This document shows positions 34,065 through 46,347 of a stretch of 64,000 nt of DNA, one piece after another. Made by a program: the position numbers and the translations under genes. The notes beneath the pieces are model-generated. The model had not been told where the DNA came from. It saw nothing but the letters and a program-made list of their open reading frames with translations, and did no database searches. The DNA is from Rhodosporidiobolus odoratus (taxonomy: Eukaryota > Basidiomycota > Microbotryomycetes > Sporidiobolales > Sporidiobolaceae): positions 124,001 through 188,000 of the forward strand of contig JAOANU010000012.1 in assembly GCA_034387635.1 (NCBI GenBank), in the 5' to 3' direction. The stretch's first letter is position 1; the number at the start of each line of letters is the position of its first letter.

Positions 34065-34476
34065 TGTTGGTTGCGAGAGTAGTTCAGGGTGGGCGGAAGA
34101 CTTGAGGAGGAGTTGATGTTTGGTTTGGGAAGGTCGAAGTAGGAGAGATGAATCTTTCTTCCCTCTTTCTTGCTTCGCTTCACCTCGGTTCTTGTTCTCC
34201 GTTACTTCTTTGGTTAGCCACTACCTTTCCCAAGTTGTTCCTATCCCTCCTTCGTCGGTGTTACCTTCGTGCCTGGGAGAATTGTGAGACAGTCCGTCGT
34301 ACTACCTACACTTCCCTATATAACCTCGTCTTCCTTTCTTTCCTTTCTCTTCTTCACCGTTCACACTTCGTTCTCTCTCGCCTCTAGGTAAGTAGTCCTT
34401 TCTTAGTTAGCTGCTATACCATACACCGTTCACACTTTGTTCTCTCTCGCCTCTAGCGAGGCATCATATCGCTACA
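34065..34476 (+). repeat. 5' LTR of the Copia element
   Basis: 412 bp, TGTTGG...CTACA. A TATA-like TATATAA lies at 34317-34323. Downstream, a 32-bp sequence ending TCTCTCGCCTCTAG occurs twice, and the first copy runs directly into GTAAGTAG. This gives an intron-like GT...AG segment at 34388-34456. The likely tRNA primer site begins right after the LTR (GATTCGCAGTCAG), primer not identified. Confidence 0.95.
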
Positions 34477-34819
34477 GATTCGCAGTCAGAGCTCTCGCCG
34501 ACTATAACGTCCGCGACACTCTAGGCTTACGCTGATCGTTTGAACGGTCACCACCATTTCCGGTTCAACCACTCCGGTCGCTACCTCACCAGATCAGTCG
34601 CCTATAGCGACAACTCCCCCCGTACTACCCTCCTCTTCCACTCGGACTACTTTTCCTTCGGCTCTCCTCGTTCCACCTGAATCCGTAGTCGTCAACTTAC
34701 CCGGTGAATCACCCGGTAGTTACATCTTCTCCCGTCGGAACTCTCCAGCCCCCGCCTCTCCTCTACCCGGACCTTCTCAGTTCGCTTCTGCACTTTCTTC
34801 ACCTCCTCTTCCTATCGTC

Positions 34820-37800
34820 ATGGCCGCTCAACGTCCTCTTCCTTCGGATTCTGGCGTCTACGCCTATCTCAAGAACGTCGACACGCTGAGCGAGACCGGG
34901 AAGGACTTTCAGGGATGGAAGCTTAGGATGGAGCGGACGCTTAGGACGGGAGGAGTATGGGATATGGTCCAGCAAACTCCACCTGCTCGACCTACGGTGG
35001 TGGACCCGGCGGCGCCTACGGCGGAAGAGCTTAGGGCGATTGAGAGATGGGAATCCGGCGAGGATCGGGCGCTCAACATCATTTACGCCAAGGTCAGCAA
35101 CACTCTCACCAATCAGCTTACCGGCTACAATTCGTCGGCAGCTTGGGAGTACCTTCGCAATCAATTCGAGCTCACCAACCAAGTTACCGTTCAAGGTATC
35201 ATCGCCTCCCTCCTTTCCGCCAAGAGCCGCGCTGGCAACGATGTCGGCAAACTCCTCGATATCCACGAGGAAATTCTCGCGTCGTCTCGGGCTATCAACT
35301 TTACCCTCTCTCGTGAAGTTCCCGATATCTCTTCCTCGACCGAGTCTATTCGTGCCGATCAACGCCAGCTCAACCTCATCTACTCCGAGTTCATCTTCTC
35401 CGCCCTCCCTTCCTCCGCTCTCTGGCAGTCGTGGATTACCGTCTATCGCCAAGCCGAGCATTCGGAGTTTGATCCCCTCCATGTTATTGCCGCTGTCCGG
35501 AACGAGCATAATCGTCAACGTTCCGTCTCTACCTCTTCTTCCGACTCTCCTTCTTCCTTGATCCTCGGCAATTCCTCTTCTTCGTCTTCATCAGCCCTCG
35601 TTACCGCTTCAAAATCCTCCGCAAACTCTACCGGCGGTAGGAAGACAACTCGTCCGAAGTGCAAGCACTGCCAGAAGATCGCGCCGAACCATGATCCGGA
35701 GAAGTGTTGGTCGATCCCTTCCAACCCAAAGAACAAGTTAGGGTCTGGAGGGTCGGGTAATGGCGACGGTGGAGGGAAGAAGGGTAGAGGTGGAGGAGGG
35801 AAGAATGGAGGCTCGGGCGGAGGGTCGGGAGGGACGGAGAAGGTCGATTATTCCGCTGCCACCATCGAAGTGGTAGACGACGACTATCAGGCGCCCACCT
35901 CGTTCTACTTGGACTCGTGTGCGAGCAGCCACGTCGTCGCCGATCGGTCGAGGTTTACCGAATATAAGCTCTCGCCGAGGTCCCTCATCACCGTCAACGG
36001 TTCTCAGCAACTCGTCGTCTGAGTCGGGAGCGTCCCTATCGTCTCGCTTACCCCTTCTGGGGCGAAGACGGTTCTTCTTAAGGACGCCTTACACGTTCCC
36101 TCGAGCGCCTTTAACCTCATTTCCACCGGTCGTTTCCTCGACGCCGACTTCACTCTCGAAGCGTCGAAATCCGGATATCGTATCCTCGCTCCCTCGTCTC
36201 GTTCCGTCGTCCTTTCTGCCGTTACGGGCGCTCAGCGCATTCCTCAGGTCACTCTCAAAGATCCCGTTGCCGCCATTATCTCTTCTTCCGTCGACAGTCG
36301 CGTTGAAGCCGTCTCTATCGCTCACCTTCGCTTCGGTCACCCCGGCAAAGGAGCGATGCGCGACTTACTTCGCCTCGGCGCCGTAAAAGGATTTACCACG
36401 ACCGACATCAACAAGTTCTTCGAGAAATCCTGTCCCGCCTGTCGCCTCGGCAAGACCACCCGTCTTCCTTTCCCCATCTCTGAGAAGCACGCTTCGAAAC
36501 CATTCGAGCGTCTCCATTCCGACCTCGCTGGCCCCTTCCACTTTAAGTCGTGGGGGGACGCCAAATACTTCGTCATCTTCGTCGACGAGGCTAGCGGTTG
36601 GGTTGATGGGGAACCTCTTAAGGACAAGACGGAGGTTCTTTCCGCCTCTCGCAAGATCATCGCTCGACTTCGCGAAAGGTTCAAGGACTCCCGGGTTCCC
36701 GTTTCCTCGACGACCATCCTTCAGACCGACAACGGCACCGAGTATACCTCTAAAGCCTTCGAGTCGATGCTTGCCGACGAAAACATCACCCATTCCTACT
36801 CCGTTCCCTATACCCCGCAGCAGAACGGTCGTTCCGAACGCTTCGTGCGCACCATTAAGGATCGCGTTACCGTTCTCCTTGCTTCGGCCAATCTTAGCCA
36901 GAAGTATTGGGCGGAGGTCTTCTTCTTCGCACTCTTCCTTACCCAGAACCTTCCCTATTCTCCTAACCGAGGAGAAACCCCTCATCATTTTCTCTTCGGC
37001 CGGCATTCTCCCTTCTTCTCTCTCTCCGCGCCTCTCGTCCTCGGCCAAGACGTCTGGATCCACGATCCCGACGCGCCTACTTTCGGCAATAAGGCTGTAC
37101 AGGGCATCTTTCTTGGCGTTGGAGAAGGTCGCGGCCGTAAGGCATATCGCGTCCAGGAGAAGGGTGCCCCAGGGACGAATCTTCGTTGGGCAAAGGATGT
37201 TTCAGTCGCGAAGAGGGATTCGGAGGATTTAGGTTCTCGGGATGTTGAAGACAATGACTACTTTTGGGATGATGAGGACCTCGCCGAGGAGAAGCAAGCT
37301 TCCGAGCTGCTCTCCAAGGAGGAGAGGAGCGGGACTTATTCGTCGTCGCCGATTTATTCGCCGGGCGCTATTTTCCCCTTCGGCGGTTGGAGAACGACTA
37401 CCTCCCCCGCAGCTCCTACTTCTTTCTCTCCCTCCTCCACTCCCGTTCTCACTCGTATTGGAGACGAGGAGGAGCCCTATCCAAATCTCTCCGAACGCTC
37501 TCGCGCCGAGCGTCTCGGTTCGCTATCTTCCTCTTTCGATACTTCCGATTCGGACGTCGTAGGGGTCGTCCTGATTTCCGTTGCCTTCGAGCCGGATGAA
37601 GGCGATCACTATGCCCTGTTCTATTTACCTGGCTTCGCTTCCTCTGACACGGCTCTTGCCAACGTCAAGAAGACCTTCTCAATTGGAGACCGTCCCCCTC
37701 CCAGTACTCCGAGGAATTCGAAAGAGGCTTTGTCCTCGATCTACTCGGACGAATGGAGGGCCGGCTTCATTGAGGAGTGGGATGGGTTCAAGAAACAGGG

Positions 37801-39301
37801 CGCCGTCTCGTCCGAACTTTATAAACCATTCCCTGGAATGAAAGTTCTAGGTACGAGATGGCACCTCGATGCCCGTCTTTCTCCTTCGAAGAAGGAGGCG
37901 GAGCTCAAGTCGAGGTTAGTCGTTCAAGGTTGTAAAACCATTCCCTTTCTCTCGACCTTCGGCCCAACCTTCACCCCTCTCCCGAAATGGGACCTCGTTT
38001 CTCTCTTTCTTATCCTCGCATCTCGTTACCGTCTTCCCGTCTGGCTTACCGACTTCGCCAAGGCCTACCTCGGCGCGAATGTTCAGACGAGCGGTGAGCC
38101 GGTCTTCATCAAACAGCCACCGCATCTTGAGGTCGAGGGGCGTGAGAACGAGGTTTACCGTCTCCTTCGGGCCGCCTACGGACTTCCTCAATCCGGGCGA
38201 GCCTTTCATCTTCATACGAAGGAGAAGTTCGAGGAGTTTGGGTTGGTCGCAGTCTCGGACGAGGCCACTCTCTATCTCGGCCGCATAGGTGCCGATTTCG
38301 TCCTCTACCTCGTCTACGTCGACGACGGTGTGATCGCTGGTAAGGAGTCCGTCGTCTCTAACGTCCTTTCTCAGGTCGACGAAGAGTTCGACATTACCTT
38401 TCAAGGACCCCTCAATGGCCAGACGTTTCTCGGTCGCGAGATCGAATACGACCACCTTTCCGGCAAAGTCGTCGTCCGCGTCGAGAACCACATTAAGAAG
38501 GCCCTCAAGCTTCACAACTTCGAGGACGTCAAGCCACTTCATCTTCCTATCCAGCCGGACGTTAAATACGTCGCTCATGAAGGACAACCAATTCGTACGA
38601 GCGAGTATCTTTCCGCCGTCGGTTCCCTCCTTTTCATTGCGACGACTCGGCCCGATATCCAATTCGCGGTCGGCGTCGCCTCCAGGTTCTCCTCTAACCC
38701 GGGCCCTCATCATTGGAACCTCGTCAAGCGCATTTTCGCCCATCTTTCCGTTACTTCCTCTGTCGGCCTTTCTCTCGGTCTCGACATGAAGAAGGGAGAA
38801 GGTTTAGTCGCATTCGTCGATTCCGATTTCGCCGGCGACCTCTCTTCGAGGAAGTCTACTTCCGGCATCATTCTTACCCTCGATGGTTCTCCTCTTTCTA
38901 CCATGTCCCGCCTTCAATCGTCCGTCACTCGCTCCACCTTTCAGGCTGAGCTGTCGGCAATGTCGACCGGGTTGGTCGAGCTCGAGTGGTATTCCTCCCT
39001 TCTCTCCTCTCTTCCCATCGGTAACGACACCCCTCTCACCATCCGCTCCGACAATCTCTCCGGCGTTAATTCTCTTCGTTCCCCCGACTACGTTGAACAT
39101 CAGAAGCACCACGACGTCAAGCTTCGCTACATTCGCGAGCAAATCGAACGTGGCTTCGTCAACGTCGAATGGGTTTCCGGCGTCGAGAATCCTGCCGACC
39201 TTCTTACGAAGGCTCTTCCCGCTAAGCGGGCTAAGGAATTAGGGAGTATGATCGGATTGGTTGGTTGGCCAGAGGCCGCTGGTGGTTGGGGATCTCGTTA
39301 A
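34820..39301 (+). CDS. Copia Gag-Pol, interrupted by one in-frame TGA
   Basis: One frame runs from ATG 34820 to TAA 39299-39301, broken only by TGA 36020-36022. Gag (UBN2-type) occupies about 34820-35600. The zinc knuckle is CKHCQKIAPNHDPEKC. The protease site is FYLDSCASSHVV (about 35905). The TGA falls 30-odd codons after it. GAG-pre-integrase has LRFGHPGKGAM...CPACRLGK (HHCC). The integrase core shows DLAGPF, QTDNGTEYTS and PQQNGRSERF (D, D, E). The RT has TDFAKAYLGANV and LVYVDDGVIAG, and RNase H has VDSDFAGDLSSRKSTSG. All catalytic residues are present. Copia elements normally make one continuous polyprotein, so the TGA is either a fresh nonsense mutation (CGA to TGA possible) or a readthrough stop. 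Confidence 0.95.
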
Positions 39302-39308
39302 GGAGGAG

Positions 39309-39720
39309 TGTTGGTTGCGAGAGTAGTTCAGGGTGGGCGGAAGACTTGAGGAGGAGTTGATGTTTGGTTTGGGAAGGTCGAAGTAGGAGAGATGAATCTT
39401 TCTTCCCTCTTTCTTGCTTCGCTTCACCTCGGTTCTTGTTCTCCGTTACTTCTTTGGTTAGCCACTACCTTTCCCAAGTTGTTCCTATCCCTCCTTCGTC
39501 GGTGTTACCTTCGTGCCTGGGAGAATTGTGAGACAGTCCGTCGTACTACCTACACTTCCCTATATAACCTCGTCTTCCTTTCTTTCCTTTCTCTTCTTCA
39601 CCGTTCACACTTCGTTCTCTCTCGCCTCTAGGTAAGTAGTCCTTTCTTAGTTAGCTGCTATACCATACACCGTTCACACTTCGTTCTCTCTCGCCTCTAG
39701 CGAGGCATCATATCGCTACA
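39309..39720 (+). repeat. 3' LTR of the Copia element
   Basis: 412 bp, same ends and internal intron-like repeat as the 5' LTR. TATATAA is at 39561-39567. It is followed by the ACCCC duplication and, four bases later, by the stop codon (minus strand) of the neighbouring gene. Confidence 0.95.
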
Positions 39721-39729
39721 ACCCCCTAC

Positions 39730-42700
39730 TTACCCCTGCTGTTGCCCTTGGGTGCTCGTTCCATGCACTCTCAGCCCATGCAGTACGGGAAACTCTCTCT
39801 CCAAGACCTCGTCGAGCCGTCCAATCTCGACCCTGCCAACTATTGCGAAAGAAAGAGACCATCAGCCTTGCAAGGGTTAATCATGACGGGTTGTCGTGCA
39901 CCGACAAAGACGAGAGTCAGAAGGGGAGAGGAACGCACGCCGAATGGCATATGCTGCAGGCTTGAAGGCGGGACGGAGATGTCGGAGTGCGTTGGAGAGC
40001 AGAGTGGGATGACCCTTGTTGGCGGCGGTGACGGCTTCGCGGAGATAAGCGTAAGAGGGGTGAGACATGGGCAGCTCGGTACGGAGGAAGTGGTCAAGGG
40101 ACGTGATGAGTGCATCTGTAGGCAATGATGAGCATGGTCATGGCCTCAAGCAGGCTTGAGCCAGAGAAACAGGGAGCTCACCTCCGTTCTCGAGATCTTC
40201 TGTCAAGCGAGCGTACCAGTAGAAAAGGGGATTAAAGGCTCGCACATCGGTGACTGGGTCGTAGGTCGCAAATTCCTGCATACGCAAAGGACGGCAAGCA
40301 CCCGGGACAAGCTACTTGTCAGCTGGCTTGAGCTACACGGGCAAGATGAACTGCAAACTCACCACGAGATTCTCTACAGCTTCACTGCGCAGGTCAAAGC
40401 CTTGTTTGAGAGCCGTCTCGAGCTCCTCGACGGTGTAGAGGGACGAAGATACTCGTGGTTTGAGGTTTTGAGTGCAACCAGAGATTGTCTTGGACGAAGG
40501 ACGATGCGGCAAATCGTAGTCAGTAAGGAGTGAGCTGGCAATCTTGCCTTTCGTCCACCTGTATAAGGTTCGAGACAGTCAGCGCGTATGTACACTGGCG
40601 GAAGCTCGCAATGTACCTGCCGCAACAATGACACAGAAGCTCGACTGCAACCATCTCCACATCCTTCTTTGCCCCCCAAACGCTCTCGGTATACGGCTTG
40701 CCGGGGGTCTGCAAGATTGGCGAGTCGGGAACCAGTGCGTGCCCTCCCGCGTCAATGGCAAGACGGAGCCCGCGTTGATACTCAGCATCAGAGACACAAG
40801 CTCCCTCAAGTATGTCCAGATCAACAGGCTGAAGCACGGCCGGTGGGGGCGGTTGAAAGATTGGCGGACGGTCGATAAGTGAGAGTAGCTCATGGTCGGG
40901 CTCAGGAAGGTTTTTGGAGGGTTTCGGACGGGGTGGACCATCTGCGGGTGCATCTGCAGCTGCAGGTCGCAGAGCTTGAATCCGCTTCTCCTGTAAGGGA
41001 GTCAGCCAGGACAGTGACAATGGTGATGTTGAAGGAGATGCGAGCGGGATGAGTTGGAATGGGGTTCTCAGCGAGCGGCACGGCAAGATAAGGTAGGGAA
41101 AAGCTGCAGACCTCCCGCAGCAGCCGCCGTTCCTCAGTCTGTGCCTTAACCAGCGCGCGCTTTGCTTCTTGCACTTTGGGGGTACTGCTGACGGGCTTGG
41201 TAAGAGGAGCAGTGGCGGGGATGAGGCGACCGTTGCGAATCAGAAAGGCATCGCAGCGATTTCGACCGTTGCAGATCTGCCGAGCAAGCTTGGATCCAGC
41301 GGGAAGTATACTGAGCTGGCCGGTCTCGAAAGATACGCCGCGGAAGCACCCTTCGTCGAGATCCCCCATTCCGCCAAAGCCTTGTCGACTCGCGTTCCCT
41401 GAGCCCGTAAGGACAATGAGGGCGGACCGATCTCGGGTTGTACTGACGAGCTTCTTGCTGTGGAAGAACGAGAAGGCTTGCATGTCGACCTGCGTCATGA
41501 CGAACCGGGGTCGCCGAAGTTCTGTTTTGCTGAACTTGGTCGTTCGGCGCAGGTGTATCTGTAGGAGAACGAGCACGTTTCGGATTGATTTCTGGAGAGA
41601 CATACACCACTCACTTTGATGCGGTGATTAACACGCTCGAGCATGGCACGGAGCTTGTCGGCGTTGCCAGCGTCGCATCGAAGGAGTGCTGATGCATCCG
41701 TCCTGCGCGGCAAAGGGTTCATTGTTGGCAAGGAGAAACCTGAGAAAAGACATACCGGCTAGCCCATTCCAGCACAGCCGGATCCGTCAATAGTGTCATG
41801 AGATAGGAGTTCACTGTAAAGATGTCGAGACTGAAAGGTCCGAGATCGGGAAGAAGCCGGAGGAATGTGCCGACGAAGGTGTGACACGTGTGACCCTGCA
41901 ACGCGGGAAGTCATTGTCAGTGAACCTGCTTCATGCGAGCTCTGAAGCGCTGCAGTCAAAGATTGACATATACAAAGGGCAAGTAAAGTGACCTTACCGG
42001 AAACTGACACAAAAACATCGAAGAACTCGCAACATTCTTGACCGCCCCGAACAATGTCTTCCGTCCGTACACCCACTCAGGATCCAGCTTATAAACCTCT
42101 TCCGGAATATCTGCTTCCCCGTTTGCGGCAGAGCCTCTTCTCCAATCGAACCAACAAAGCTGCAACAACAGGGCTTGGCCCTTGAGCAAACCTAGCACAG
42201 TCTCGATCGGCTTACTGTACCATTGGCGTACAAACTCGTCATGCATGAGCTCGTTGAGAGGTGTAGGCGCAGGTGATGGCAACGTCCTTGGGGTAGGGGC
42301 AGAAGGCGAGGGACTGACGGGCTGAGCGGTAGCGCCTGCTTCCTCGACAACAGGGGAGGCAACGATGGGCGGAGTGGCGAGGTGTCCTGCGCCAGCGTCT
42401 GCTGGGGTTGGTACATTAGGCAAGGGAGTGGGAGGCAAAATGGGAGGGGAGGCTCAAGGCTTTGCCATGCCGTCGGAACGAACGGGCGGAGGAGAGGAAG
42501 AAGATTTAGGTTGTTGACGGACTGCAGTCGATTGGGACGGGGAAGGAAATGATTGAGCACAGCGGAGTTCGACTGCTCGCGGCGGCGGCGGTTTGCGCAG
42601 GCGACCATACTCATTCAAGAATAGTACCGGATTGTCGATGGCCCGCATCTCCGCCTTGCGCAACGGAGGGTGTCCGAACATGGTTGTCTCCTGCTCGACA

Positions 42701-44776
42701 ATCCAGCACTGCTGCTCATACGTGAGAGTGAAGGGTTCTATGGGCGAAGGTGGTGGTGGTGGCCATAAGAGCGGTTCGCCATCGCCACAATCCGTCTCCA
42801 TAGGGCAAGACCCAGTGTTGTGTCGAACGGCCCTGGCAGCGACAATGCGAGAGATATGAAGCCCTTCAATTATGCGCTCAGCAAAGTTCTGAGTAGGATG
42901 GGTGGCATCGAGGGCAAGCCGGGTGGTGAGAGAGAGACGTTGAGACTGCGCGAAGTCAATGAGATCTTCGTTGGCGGTGAGGGAGCAAAGTCGCAGCTTG
43001 TCGGCAATGACTTTGCCACTGCTGCGAATCCCCTCGCGGCGCCAATCCACGTCGTGAACATGTTGAACCATTCGGTTGGCGAGCTGCGAGAACGGGCAGG
43101 TCAGCCTGGTGAGCGCACAAACAGTTAGAGTACGTACTGCTAGAAGAACAGTCGACAGTACATGCATGAAGTCTGGTGGTGCAGTGATGGAGACGTAGAT
43201 GTTCTCGCTACAGAAACGAGCCAGACGTGGTGAATAGTGACTCTTTTTGACCCAAATGGATTATGGCGCCGGCTTGTGGAAGGAGGGACTTACTTGCCGA
43301 GTTGCCAGACGTAGACATCGCTCAGCAAAACGGTCGCAAAAGAACGGCAGACTTCCTGCAGAACAAAGAGGGAACTGGGGGCGACGGCGAGGGAGACCGC
43401 CTTGACCTTGTTGGGGCGAGCATGACTGGTCGCCACGGCGGTCTCAGGCACTGCAACAGTAAAGCGTCGCGTGTGGCGTGCCGGAGAGGGTGTCCACGCG
43501 GCAAGGAGGCGTACCGCCCGTTCCCTATCGAGATAGCGACTGTCAGCTTCTTCTGTGCAGTCGCACCGAGGTCAAGAAAGGCGCGCATGAATGATTCCGA
43601 CACTTGTTGAGGTGAATGCGCGAGGTGTTCACACTCTGCTCCTGTTACAGGAATAAAAGGGGTTAGCAAGCATTTCAATGAAGAGGCGGTAGATGTAACG
43701 TACTCCACTCTGCCTCTTGTCGCAACCGTTGCCCAGTCTCGTACTCTTTTCTCGCCTCTTCCTCCATCTTCCGCAAGTTCCGAGACCTAGCTTCCTCTCC
43801 CAACCTCTCCCTCTCCGTCCATTCTGACTCCAACTTCTCCAGCTCATGTTGCCGATTAAGCTCTTGCGCTTTGAGGAGTGACTCCCGCCCCTTGTTACTG
43901 CCCTTCGTCGTCTCTGGCACCCCTTGCTCCTGATTGGCGAATCGCACGCGAGCCTTCTTGGCCGGTCTGGAGGACCCGTGAGAAGGGGCGGGGTCGACAG
44001 GCCGCTTGCTGCCACCCTGGCGCGGGTCGGTGATGTGCAGACGTAGTCTGGAGAAAACAAGCGACCAGAGGGGCGAGCGCATGCTGCATAGTCTAGGCGC
44101 CGCGAGCTGCTCCTCCTCAATGTGATTGGCGAGCGCCGCACCAACCGAGGAGGCTAAGGAGGCGAGACGGACTGCAGCAAAGGTACTTGGCGCGGGTTGC
44201 TCGCATGACGCAGCGGAAGGGCTCGTGGTCCTGGTTTGTTGGCAAGAGCAAAGTGGGGCCGGCGGTTGAGGGATGGGGGAAGGGTGCTGATCTGGGGAAT
44301 GAGACTTGATGAAGGTAGTGACTCTGCTGTCGATTGCTTGACGAGCGAAGTATGCTATGCCAAAGTAGAGGACGGAGCGCGGAGAGAAAGCGCCAGCGGC
44401 CGCAAAGGCCCCAAACGATTTCAGAGCTGTGACGAGTCGAGGTCAGCTAAGCGCATGTTCAGTCAGAAAGATTGCACGCACCTAACAGCCCCCTTGCGTA
44501 GTCTTGCTTGCGCCTCCACAACTGACGCGTTTCATTGTACCGACGCAAGCCGCGAGTGATTGACCGTTGGTAGAGCTTGCGGACAGCGGGCGGAACGCTT
44601 TCAGCGCGCAGCTGTTTGACATACTGTTGATGTCGCTTGCAGTGTCGGCAACAACGGCGGTGGCGGCGACAGAGACGAGAGAGCGGGGGATCTGGTTGAG
44701 CTTGATACGAACAGAAGGTGCTGTCGACATCGGGACGGAAGCACAGATACGATAGCGAGGGACCGGTATAATGCAT
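39730..44776 (-). CDS. Unrecognised large multi-exon gene of the island
   Basis: Likely start ATG 44774-44776 (MHYTGPSLSYL), stop TAA 39730-39732, about 12 exons with short introns. The N-terminus is C/R-rich (RRHRRCCRHCKRHQQYVKQL). It is followed by FGIAYFARQAIDSRVTTF, a basic patch KKARVRF and a charged coiled coil (ELNRQHELEKLESEWTERER). Then come LFVLQEVCRSFATVLLSDVY, NRMVQHVHDVDWRREGIRSS and FTLTYEQQCWIVEQETTMFG, a P-rich linker, LLQLCWFDWRRGSAANGEAD, FTVNSYLMTLLTDPAVLEWA, FSFFHSKKLVSTTRDRSALI, ELLCHCCGR and a C-terminus ending THGTSTQGQQQG-like. I recognise no domain. A TGA at 42454-42456 interrupts the frame in the P-rich linker, so an unseen intron or a nonsense mutation is implied. 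Fragments 5' of this gene are repeated at 45222-47913. Confidence 0.5.
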
Positions 44777-45167
44777 GGCTGGGGAAGTGTGTGTTCGTCT
44801 CAGGTCGGCCTTTCTCCTCTGCCCCTTTTTTCTCCTTTTCCCGTGGTTGACCAGTCAGTCAGTCACCAGGCTGAGTCAAGCGGTACACAAGCTGTTTCAT
44901 ACTCCCTGGATCCCCTCCCACCTTGACTGCTCCGTTGCCACCTACCTCCCTGTACACCGTCCGTACAACTCTGCCTGGCATTTCCCCAGATCAGTTGAGA
45001 AAGGAGGGGAGGATGAACTACCGGCTGTGGGACAAGGGGAGAGAGGGAGCAAGTGCACTCTTTCCTCCGCTGTGCCTGAAGGGCGCCGTGAAGCAGCTGC
45101 AGGGCTGTGGACAACGCCGGAAAGGGGAATAGGGCGGGTGCTTGCCTGTAACTGGCAAAAGAATTCA

Positions 45168-45217
45168 GGCGTGACAGGGATTTGAACCCTGGAGCACAAA
45201 GTGCAGGAGCAAGACAC
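45168..45217 (-). repeat. 3' half of tRNA-like element at tandem junction 1
   Basis: Carries the T arm (GGTTCAAATCC on the minus strand), the variable hairpin and the acceptor 3' strand, cut after ...TGTCTTGCTCC and joined to the next repeat unit. The 5' half is missing. Confidence 0.85.
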
Positions 45218-45221
45218 AAAA

Positions 45222-46347
45222 GGGGTTAGCAAGCATTTCAATGAAGAGGCGGTAGATGTAACGTACTCCACTCTGCCTCTTGTCGCAACCGTTGCCCAGT
45301 CTCGTACTCTTTTCTCGCCTCTTCCTCCATCTTCCGCAAGTTCCGAGACCTAGCTTCCTCTCCCAACCTCTCCCTCTCCGTCCATTCTGACTCCAACTTC
45401 TCCAGCTCATGTTGCCGATTAAGCTCTTGCGCTTTGAGGAGTGACTCCCGCCCCTTGTTACTGCCCTTCGTCGTCTCTGGCACCCCTTGCTCCTGATTGG
45501 CGAATCGCACGCGAGCCTTCTTGGCCGGTCTGGAGGACCCGTGAGAAGGGGCGGGGTCGACAGGCCGCTTGCTGCCACCCTGGCGCGGGTCGGTGATGTG
45601 CAGACGTAGTCTGGAGAAAACAAGCGACCAGAGGGGCGAGCGCATGCTGCATAGTCTAGGCGCCGCGAGCTGCTCCTCCTCAATGTGATTGGCGAGCGCC
45701 GCACCAACCGAGGAGGCTAAGGAGGCGAGACGGACTGCAGCAAAGGTACTTGGCGCGGGTTGCTCGCATGACGCAGCGGAAGGGCTCGTGGTCCTGGTTT
45801 GTTGGCAAGAGCAAAGTGGGGCCGGCGGTTGAGGGATGGGGGAAGGGTGCTGATCTGGGGAATGAGACTTGAGGAAGGTAGTGACTCTGCTGTCGATTGC
45901 TTGACGAGCGAAGTATGCTATGCTATGCCAAAGTAGAGGACGGAGCGCGGAGAGAAAGCGCCAGCGGCCGCAAAGGCCCCAAACGATTTCAGAGCTGTGA
46001 CGAGTCGAGGTCAGCTAAGCGCATGTTCAGTCAGAAAGATTGCACGCACCTAACAGCCCCCTTGCGTAGTCTTGCTTGCGCCTCCACAACTGACGCGTTT
46101 CATTGTACCGACGCAAGCCGCGAGTGATTGACCGTTGGTAGAGCTTGCGGACAGCGGGCGGAACGCTTTCAGCGCGCAGCTGTTTGACATGCTGTTGATG
46201 TCGCTTGCAGTGTCGGCAACAACGGCGGTGGCGGCGACAGAGACGAGAGAGCGGGGGATCTGGTTGAGCTTGATACGAACAGAAGGTGCTGTCGACATCG
46301 GGACGGAAGCACAGATACGATAGCGAGGGACCGGTATAACAATGCAT
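45222..46347 (-). pseudogene. Truncated 5' copy 2 of the unknown island gene
   Basis: Same first exons as 43659-44776, starting MHCYTGPSL with one extra codon. A 5-bp duplication (TATGC) near 45920 shifts the frame within the exon reading FGIAYFARQ in copy 1. After the coiled-coil exon the copy ends at the repeat junction, so no downstream exon is joined directly. Confidence 0.75.

Larger units (their letters stand above)
34065..39720 (+). mobile_element. Ty1/Copia LTR retrotransposon, recently inserted
   Basis: Complete 5,656-bp element: LTR - leader - gag-pol - polypurine tract - LTR. The LTRs begin TGTTGG and end CTACA (TG...CA), are both 412 bp long, and differ at one position that I can see (T34438 / C39682). 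Flanks ACCCC before 34065 and ACCCC at 39721-39725 form a 5-bp target-site duplication. A polypurine tract AAGGAGGAG (39300-39308) precedes the 3' LTR. Domain order protease-integrase-RT-RNase H identifies Copia. Confidence 0.97.

Noticed and set aside
44863..45219. ORFs repeated in every arm and tandem unit (118-codon frames with many C, S and P)
   Set aside because: They cover the tRNA-like element and the arm sequence; the repetition comes from DNA duplication and no domain is seen.
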